This document shows positions 34,502 through 40,596 of a DNA stretch of 64,000 nucleotides, piece after piece; position 1 is the stretch's first letter; every line of letters starts with the position of its first letter. Origin of the DNA: Ignavibacteria bacterium (GTDB lineage Bacteria; Bacteroidota; Ignavibacteria; Kapaibacteriales; Kapaibacteriaceae); assembly GCA_016707005.1 (NCBI GenBank), contig JADJIQ010000005.1:310001-374000 (forward strand), read 5' to 3'. Under the pieces are notes generated by a model. It was not told where the DNA came from. It saw nothing but the letters and a program-made list of their open reading frames with translations, and did not search any database. Made by a program: the position numbers and the translations under genes.

Positions 34502-36784
34502 TTAACGGACTATGACAATCAGGCAGGTGGCACTTTCGCCGCCGGCTTCTGCCATCGCCGTGTATTGACCGGAAGCGAGCTGCTGGCCTCGCATCACTTC
34601 GCTGAGTGAGATCACGTGCTTGCCCTCTGCTCCAAGTTCTCGCATCGTGTTTCCGATTGTTCTGCCGTCTGTCGTTACAATCTTCAGGCGGACAGATTCA
34701 AACCGGTCGGTGGCCACGAGTTGAAGTGATTGGCCATCTTGTGCAATGGTGAGCTTCGGTTCTGCATGTGATGCTCCGCTTAGCACGCCGCTTCCCTTTG
34801 TGAAACGTCGCCCTGCTGCTGCAAATACTTCACCCTGATTGCCCGCGCCGGCCCAGCGCACCGAGACCGAGTCCACCGATTGCGATGACTGCACGCTACG
34901 CACGTCCTGCACAAGCCTGCCACGTCCGCTGATACTCGATGAGTGTAACCACCGCGCATTGCCGCTCTTGCTGTCTTGGCTGCCGGCGTCTTCAACGCTG
35001 TTGACGTCGCCGGTTAGAACGCTCCAATGGCAGCGAGGGATCGTCAAATTGTTCATCCAAAGTTCTAATCGCCCACGTCTGGCGAATGCCAGGTCAAGCC
35101 GGCCATCAAGGTCGAAGTCTGCCACCACAACATCCGGGCAATCGTCGATGTTGCTAAGGCCAACGTCGAACGTAACATCTTGCAACTCAGAGCCGATCAA
35201 TGAGAACACGCGTAGGTACCTGCAAGTACCTTGGCTACAAACAATGTATTCATCACTCCCATCGTTGTCGAGATCCGCGAGCACTATTGCGCTAAGGGCC
35301 TCCTCATAATCCGGCATAGCGCGAATAACCATCTCTGTTTTCTCTCCGGCATCGGAACGCCTTGAGTCGGGTAAGCCCGCAACATTGTTGCTTATCTGGT
35401 CTTTGCCTAGTTGACGCCACGCGATTGGAAACGGCGCCGAGGCAACGGAGTCACGCATAAATGAGGATGACGCCAGGCCCGTGCTCATCGCGCTGTCACT
35501 GTCAAACAGTACGTTGTGACGATGGCCTCCTGCGGTTGCACCGGCTACGTCGATCACGAGGTCGGCCCTTGAAGAGCGAACCAGTAGCCCTCCGGCTTCG
35601 CCACCCGTAGTAATCTTAGACATCGGCGAGATGAATTGCACCACCGGCGTCTCACCCTCACTAAGTGCCAGGCTCTTGATGATTGCTTCATCAAAGAGCG
35701 TCTTGGCTTGATATCCATAGAGTCCGGATGATAGGAGCAGCACACAAACAGGCTCATGGCTACCAGCAGTACTACCTGCAAGGACAAGATCCGTGCGGCC
35801 ATCACCGTTAACATCGAACTGCGACATCGATGAAGGCGCAAGCAAAAGAGGCAGTTGAATATCGCTTCGGCGTGCAACTGTCTCCGAGGCAGTAAAGGCG
35901 TTGACCGTGATCTTGTCATCGCCTAAGACGTTCATCGTCAGCAGCTCTTCCTTGCCATCACCGTCGGTGTCAAGGCCAAATGCGTACGGGGCTTCTTCAT
36001 CATTGCCAGCAAGATCGAGGGCAACAAAGCCCGTTGTTCTGTTAACAAGCAGCACGCCCGCACTGGCGATGTCTACTCGACCATCGCCCCCTACATCAAG
36101 GCAAGAAAGGTAGCTGGTCCCGCGCCGGCTACGGTCTTTGAGGTCATCGACAAGTGTATCGCGAACGAATGTTCCTCTCTCTTGGTTTGGGCGCTGAGCT
36201 ACAATATCTATCCATGGCGTGAAGCCCGTTGATACCCAGGCCCCTGATGACTTTTGTTGAAGTGACGCGTAGCGCCCTTGTCCGCTGGACTCAACGCACT
36301 CACTTGGCTCTTCAGCGCCAGAGCACATGAGGCGGACGGAGTCCGAAAGGTCCGTGACCACGATAAAGAGCTGTCCACTTGTGTGAACGAGTCCGCCTTC
36401 AATCGCCATCGGGACTGCTTCTCGGCCATCACGCATCTTGGTGATCTTCATGGCCGTAATGAGCGGTTTTTCCAGTCGCGGAGCTAGGAGTCCACCCTCA
36501 TGTCCAAAGATCTCGAGCTTTCCGCAGGCGCCGGCAGGTCCGGAGAGCCACACCACCACTTCGCTGATGATCGTGCCTGGCGGAAGGCGAAGGCGAAGGC
36601 ACTGACGTTTGATGTCTTTACTTCTGTAGGAGACCCTACCGGCTGTGCGGTCGTAGGCCCTTATCGTGTCGAGCCGGGCAACATCTGCTCCCATAAGCGC
36701 CATGCACTCCTGCCAGCACGTCATTTGACACGCAAGCGCTAGGACGATCAACGCTGCTGCATGCAGCATTCGAGAGTTACCCAT
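34502..36784 (-). CDS. FG-GAP/VCBS repeat protein with T9SS sorting tail
   Basis: A 760-aa secreted protein heading the island operon. A signal peptide (MGNSRMLHAAALIVLALACQ) is followed by a jelly-roll-like part and FG-GAP/VCBS repeats with calcium-loop patterns: DVGGDGRVDIA, DTDGDGKEELL, DVNGDGRTDLVLAG, DLDNDGSDEYIV, DFDLDGRLDLAF. These build a seven-bladed propeller. SVSVRWAGAGNQ resembles the ASPIC/UnbV segment. The last ~60 residues (LKIVTTDGRTIGNTMREL...LASGQYTAMAEAGG...LIVIVR) look like a type A T9SS sorting domain, so it is probably exported by T9SS. GAGGG precedes the ATG by ~5 bp. FG-GAP propellers also make up part of TcB subunits. Confidence 0.82.
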   Translation of the reverse strand: MGNSRMLHAAALIVLALACQMTCWQECMALMGADVARLDTIRAYDRTAGRVSYRSKDIKRQCLRLRLPPGTIISEVVVWLSGPAGACGKLEIFGHEGGLLAPRLEKPLITAMKITKMRDGREAVPMAIEGGLVHTSGQLFIVVTDLSDSVRLMCSGAEEPSECVESSGQGRYASLQQKSSGAWVSTGFTPWIDIVAQRPNQERGTFVRDTLVDDLKDRSRRGTSYLSCLDVGGDGRVDIASAGVLLVNRTTGFVALDLAGNDEEAPYAFGLDTDGDGKEELLTMNVLGDDKITVNAFTASETVARRSDIQLPLLLAPSSMSQFDVNGDGRTDLVLAGSTAGSHEPVCVLLLSSGLYGYQAKTLFDEAIIKSLALSEGETPVVQFISPMSKITTGGEAGGLLVRSSRADLVIDVAGATAGGHRHNVLFDSDSAMSTGLASSSFMRDSVASAPFPIAWRQLGKDQISNNVAGLPDSRRSDAGEKTEMVIRAMPDYEEALSAIVLADLDNDGSDEYIVCSQGTCRYLRVFSLIGSELQDVTFDVGLSNIDDCPDVVVADFDLDGRLDLAFARRGRLELWMNNLTIPRCHWSVLTGDVNSVEDAGSQDSKSGNARWLHSSSISGRGRLVQDVRSVQSSQSVDSVSVRWAGAGNQGEVFAAAGRRFTKGSGVLSGASHAEPKLTIAQDGQSLQLVATDRFESVRLKIVTTDGRTIGNTMRELGAEGKHVISLSEVMRGQQLASGQYTAMAEAGGESATCLIVIVR

Positions 36785-38029
36785 ACTACCCTCTCAAGAT
36801 CACATACGACGTCAATGCAATTCACAGCTACTTGGTTAGTAGCTCGCCGCCAAGACATATCCACAGAATCAAGGATACAAGGATCAGAACTTCAGCTGAT
36901 GGTTTCGGATAGATTCCTAGCGCATGCCACCTCTATGCGCTGCCTTTGATCACTATCAGAACCGAGGTCTATACGCAACAATCCGTATGTATATCTACAG
37001 AGCATTGCTCAGCGGCAAGAATAGATGCCGTAGATGAGAAACCCAAATTATTTTTTCATGTGCTCACGTTTAGGTATACGTGATGATCGAGATCTTCGTC
37101 CGCCGAAGCCCTTTGGACCACATCAACACGGCAGATGGGGCTCTGTTTTGCTCAGGTTTCGTTGTTCAACTGCCTCAACATGCGGCGGATCCTGTTGGCT
37201 GCAACGCCGTTTTGAGGCCGGTGCAGCTCACGGACTGCTTGCGGTTGACCGTGGATAGACACAATTCCTAGCATTTGTGAGTAAATGCCCACGATGTACG
37301 CCAACCTATCCCCAATGACGGTAACCGGACGGCAACGATGGGATATCCCTAGCAAGTACGCCCAACAATCCGCAAATGTGTGCTGCAACCCCCGCAAGTG
37401 GCATTAAGGTGCACATCGGGACACGGAAGTAGACACTTGCAAGGCTCAACTATCGACTTCGAAGCAGTTTGTGCGCGTGAGATGGGCATGTTGCGACGGA
37501 AACGGACTGCTTCGGACCATGAATTGCCCTCAAGAGGACTAAACGCAGACACAAATGTGCTCTTGTTCACCCGATCAACGCACTAATCCGACCATTGCAA
37601 TGAACTTCCTACGACCTGGGCGGCACCTACAGTCTGTCTTGTAGAGATATTGCGGTGACATGACGGACGTGTACTGAACTGGATGTTCGATGCATTGACA
37701 GTTGAGGTGGCCCACATGCGGGAACGACTGCGCAATGCACCTTGGTTTCTGTGACAAAGGCCAACTTGTGTCGTACGGAACTAGTATTGCCGGGGATCAG
37801 CACGACGATCCGCCTCTGAGTCGCACTTGGTCGCGAGTAGTCTCTCAAGTCAACCCCCTTTTCGTCACAGGTCGTGACAAGATCATAGCGAGATCATTCG
37901 TCGACCGTAGAGAAGGCATGTCAAAGCCAGATGTCAATTCATCGCTCCATAGTGCCAGCGATAGCGCCAGTTGACAACTGCGATGATTTACTATCTAGCT
38001 TACTAAGTTGATCGTTACAAGATTTCGTA
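36785..38029. other. Gene-free right end of the island
   Basis: About 1.2 kb between the first gene of the operon and attR with no frame that looks protein-like in codon use or composition. It must contain the promoter of the 36784-15513 operon, but I could not find an exact TTTG-N19-TAnnTTTG match on the minus strand. No clear hairpins, repeats or gene remnants were recognised. Confidence 0.5.
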
Positions 38030-38048
38030 CGACTCCCTACGGGTCCAC
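38030..38048 (+). repeat. attR, right 19-bp direct repeat of the island
   Basis: CGACTCCCTACGGGTCCAC, identical to 2310-2328, here without the rest of a tRNA gene. It marks the right end of the 35.7-kb insertion. A terminator-like hairpin follows after 11 bp. Confidence 0.9.
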
Positions 38049-38059
38049 GACGTTATAGC

Positions 38060-38086
38060 AAAGCCGCATTGATGATGCGGCTTTTT
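38060..38086 (+). terminator. Intrinsic terminator stranded beyond attR
   Basis: AAAGCCGCAT at 38060-38069 pairs with ATGCGGCTTT at 38075-38084, and the T-run extends to 38086. It lies 11 bp after attR, at the distance expected for the original terminator of the rpsT/tRNA-Arg transcript before the island inserted. Confidence 0.88.
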
Positions 38087-38488
38087 GCGTTTGGATGGGT
38101 GCGTCATCCCGAGCGGAGTCGAGGGGCGTGCGTCACCCCGAGCGGAGTCGAGGGGCGTGCGTCACCCCGAGCGGAGCCTGTCCTGCCGAAGGGAGGGTCG
38201 AGGGGCAGCGTATAGTCGGGCTAAAGCCCAGCCAAGCAAGAACTCTCCCCCCATCCCCCTCCCTCACGCTTCGCTAGGGAGGGGGTGCCGGTGCGTGTAA
38301 CCCCATTGCGTCATTCTGTCATTTCGTCATAGTGTCATTTCTTCCGGTCCCTCGTCGCTCCGCTCCTCGGGATGACGCTGTGTCATCTGGTTTTCAAAGA
38401 AAAGTAATGCGAGCACCATCTAGGATTGTGCTCGCATTACTCACTTGGAACTGATTCCAAACGGAGTGCTTGCTTCAACATATCAAGC
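38087..38488. repeat. REP-like repeat cluster
   Basis: About 400 bp without a gene. Two 29-bp units at 38101-38129 and 38130-38158 (core CCCGAGCGGAGTCGAGGGG) and a third, expanded unit to ~38207 repeat in tandem. An inverted, partly degenerate copy (CTCCTCGGGATGACGC end) lies at 38349-38378. Between them CCCCCTCCCT and AGGGAGGGGG form a GC-rich hairpin at 38255-38285. Short GTCATTT-type repeats lie at ~38310-38340. The layout is that of dispersed REP/BIME-like intergenic elements. Confidence 0.7.
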
Positions 38489-38800
38489 TCAGTCAGAGGT
38501 TTCTGAGTCTTGATTGCCAAAAGGGACCTCCTTCACCTGTACCTGCTCGTCTAGGGGTACTCTTTCGAACACTCCTTTGAACGGCGCAGCAGGCTGCACC
38601 AGCCTCCAAATCTCTCGCGATGCAACATGTCCGAACCATCGCTCCACACCGTGTATACCGCTATAGTACGACTGGACAATAGTCTCTAGAGCTAATTCAG
38701 ATTTCAACTGGTCGTCCATCCAGGTGCGGAAACGACTGTATTCACTCCAACTCTGAAAACCATGTATTGGCTCCCAAGGGCATGTTGGGCCTTGAATCAT
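38489..38800 (-). CDS. Small hypothetical protein, immunity-like
   Basis: A 103-aa soluble protein: GPTCPWEPIHGFQSWSEYSR at the start, then RWFGHVASREIWRLVQPAAP and FKGVFERVPL. I recall small proteins with this Trp/Pro-rich 'WEPI-GF-S-SEY' opening and 'WRLV-P--PF' ending as orphan genes near polymorphic toxins, which makes an immunity role possible; no name can be given. The ATG at 38800 is the natural start. It is the first of three short minus-strand genes outside the island's right end. Confidence 0.6.
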   Translation of the reverse strand: MIQGPTCPWEPIHGFQSWSEYSRFRTWMDDQLKSELALETIVQSYYSGIHGVERWFGHVASREIWRLVQPAAPFKGVFERVPLDEQVQVKEVPFGNQDSETSD

Positions 38801-38914
38801 CCAATCATCTCACTTTGACTCTGTTGCAGTGTTGACGACCCAACTCATGGCTCTTCAATTTATTGACGAACACGGGTTCTGTCTAAAGGAATGGGGCTTT
38901 GTCATCACAAGTTC

Positions 38915-39220
38915 CTACTCCAAACTTTGCTCTTCCAACTTTTGCAACACCACTTTAATCTCGTGTTCTAATCGTTCTTCTCCATAATAGCATGGGTCTT
39001 CGTTTCGCCATTCCTCATTTGGCTCGTAAAAATCCAAGTCATATGCAAGACCCGATAACAATTCACAAGAGTTGTCATCATTCCAGACCAACTCTTGAAA
39101 CTCTTGAATAAGTCTAGTCCTTTCAGAGTTGTGTCCGTTCAGAATGAGTTTCAAGAGGTTGATGGTTTCAACTGAAGTCTTCATAGAGACGCAATTTTGT
39201 AAGTACTCCCGCACAAACAT
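38915..39220 (-). CDS. Small hypothetical protein, immunity-like
   Basis: A 101-aa acidic, helical protein with a notable motif LAYDLDFYEPNEEWRNEDP then YYGEERLEHEIKVVLQKLEE. Small acidic proteins of this kind are common among orphan immunity genes of Bacteroidota toxin loci, but the assignment is inference. A second Met at 39184 could be the true start. It begins 24 bp after the stop of the next small gene upstream, so the two are likely cotranscribed. Confidence 0.6.
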   Translation of the reverse strand: MFVREYLQNCVSMKTSVETINLLKLILNGHNSERTRLIQEFQELVWNDDNSCELLSGLAYDLDFYEPNEEWRNEDPCYYGEERLEHEIKVVLQKLEEQSLE

Positions 39221-39244
39221 CAGATTCTTCTCGGGATCAGTTTT

Positions 39245-39505
39245 CTACGAACCTCCCAAGGACATCAATGACTCGACAGTGTCTTGATTGTCACAGTGTT
39301 GCATCATTCGTTGACGCAGTGAAGCCACAAACTCATCGGAGGCAAGATTCCGACGGACGATTGCCATCCCTTGCACGAACTGGTCTATTACTGACCACTC
39401 CATATCCAGGAAATGCTCCTTCTGCTTGCTTGTTCCAATTCTAGCAAACAGTTCTACGTCGCCGTCATACAGTTGGTATATCTGGACTTTTTCCAGTGTT
39501 ATCAT
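39245..39505 (-). CDS. Small hypothetical protein, immunity-like
   Basis: An 86-aa protein, MITLEKVQIYQLYDGDVELF, then RIGTSKQKEHFLDMEWSVID and CDNQDTVESLMSL. The pattern Y-x-GD-x-x-x-FAR-x-G with a late CDN is one I associate with a widespread short protein family found singly or in arrays in accessory DNA of many phyla, probably an immunity type. ATG at 39505 is preferred over a GTG three codons upstream. A copy of the recurrent upstream motif lies 126 bp upstream. Confidence 0.62.
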   Translation of the reverse strand: MITLEKVQIYQLYDGDVELFARIGTSKQKEHFLDMEWSVIDQFVQGMAIVRRNLASDEFVASLRQRMMQHCDNQDTVESLMSLGGS

Positions 39506-39813
39506 AGTTGCCACGAGACACTGTTTGGAATGTTGACGCCTTTCCTATCAGCAATTGTTCCACCCGCATTGACGATCATATTCCGCGCAACTCTGCCCAC
39601 CCAAGTACAAAGGAATAGTTCAGCGAGCCCGCAATCTAGCATTGGGCGTAGCAAGTCATCATAATCTTTAGGGTCGATGGTCAGTTACGTACGGAATGAA
39701 CTGGTCAACGCCGGCGGAATCTCCAAATGCTAACTCCTTGAATTCGTCATTATTCTACGATAGGAATCGGAATCAATGAGTATCAACTAGGCCGGGGTGA
39801 AGATCATCAACGA
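39506..39813. other. Intergenic region with one copy of the recurrent motif
   Basis: About 300 bp without a gene. The only structure I recognise is the motif copy at 39631-39654. Confidence 0.45.
39631..39654 (-). promoter_or_regulatory. Recurrent upstream motif, copy 4
   Basis: GCAATCTAGCATTGGGCGTA then GCAA. It lies 126 bp upstream of the start at 39505, in the same orientation as the island copies at 13055 and 13781. Confidence 0.5.
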
Positions 39814-40446
39814 TCACTCTTCCAACAACTTCCCACGGCTATGACGATTCAGAACTTTCTGAGCAACAGTACGCACGTACTCTACATGCATAGAATCCGT
39901 GTAGCATCGCCTAGCGAACCATACACCATTGTTTGTTGCTTTATACTCGACCATGAGGGCATCCCCAAAGACCGGTACATATATGTACGAGAGCCACAGG
40001 CGTCTTTCAACGGAAATGGTGGCGAATATCCGATAATCGTATCGTCCAATATTCTCTAGCGTAATGACTACCAAATCCATACCCCTACGTCGAATGGTAT
40101 CCCGATGAACGATGATTTCAAACTCCTGAGTCGAATCTCTAACGCGCATTTCAGGGTCTCGGTCATTTAGCACTTCCACCGCAAAGAGGGACAATGTTCT
40201 CATAAGTGCCTCTTTGCCGTATGAACTTCGCAAGTGAATGGGATCATCCGAAGCTGACTTTTGCACGAGCATTGTACTGTCGATTCTTCGCGATGATGTG
40301 AAAATCTCCCACCGAATTGAAACGGAATCAAGGCCACTTCTCTCACTTTCTCGCAACTCTCTTTCATGCTTGTTCTCACAAGCAATTGAGATGAATGCCA
40401 GTAGGGTTAGAATCTGAACAGCCCACCCTGCAAGAAAGTGAGTCAT
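39814..40446 (-). CDS. Hypothetical lipoprotein
   Basis: A 210-aa protein. The ATG at 40446 is chosen because AAGGA lies 7 bp before it and because it gives a lipoprotein signal (LLAFISIAC) near the N terminus; the longer frame would place 16 residues before that signal. The mature part is highly charged with a mixed alpha/beta pattern and no domain I recognise. It lies divergent to the secreted PKD protein at 40597 and shares the intergenic region that holds copy 5 of the recurrent motif. Confidence 0.65.
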   Translation of the reverse strand: MTHFLAGWAVQILTLLAFISIACENKHERELRESERSGLDSVSIRWEIFTSSRRIDSTMLVQKSASDDPIHLRSSYGKEALMRTLSLFAVEVLNDRDPEMRVRDSTQEFEIIVHRDTIRRRGMDLVVITLENIGRYDYRIFATISVERRLWLSYIYVPVFGDALMVEYKATNNGVWFARRCYTDSMHVEYVRTVAQKVLNRHSRGKLLEE

Positions 40447-40545
40447 TATGTAGTCCTTGCAGCTATGGATAATCCCTACCTTACAGATCATCATAATCCA
40501 CGTTGTAATTATAACTGTCGATCATTCCCCACGCCCCACGCAACT

Positions 40546-40569
40546 GCAATCTAGCATTCGGCTTAGCAA
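40546..40569 (-). promoter_or_regulatory. Recurrent upstream motif, copy 5
   Basis: GCAATCTAGCATTCGGCTTA then GCAA. It lies 100 bp upstream of the start at 40446 and also just 28 bp before the divergent gene at 40597. Confidence 0.5.
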
Positions 40570-40596
40570 ACCAGATTGACAGTATACATTTGTACC

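Noticed and set aside
37034..37271. Overlapping 74-aa and 63-aa + strand frames
   Set aside because: Two frames of the same DNA with Arg/Cys-rich composition typical of chance frames; no family resemblance.
37702..37974. 90-aa + strand frame near the island's right end
   Set aside because: No Shine-Dalgarno, no promoter, and an implausible mix of residues; nothing suggests a real gene.
2310..38048. Calling the island a conjugative element or prophage
   Set aside because: No relaxase, coupling protein, T4SS, terminase, capsid or tail gene was recognised anywhere between the att repeats.
40576..40596. TTGACA next to the start at 40597 as a -35 box
   Set aside because: No TATAAT-like box at 16-18 bp; a match placed so close to the ATG would start transcription inside the gene.
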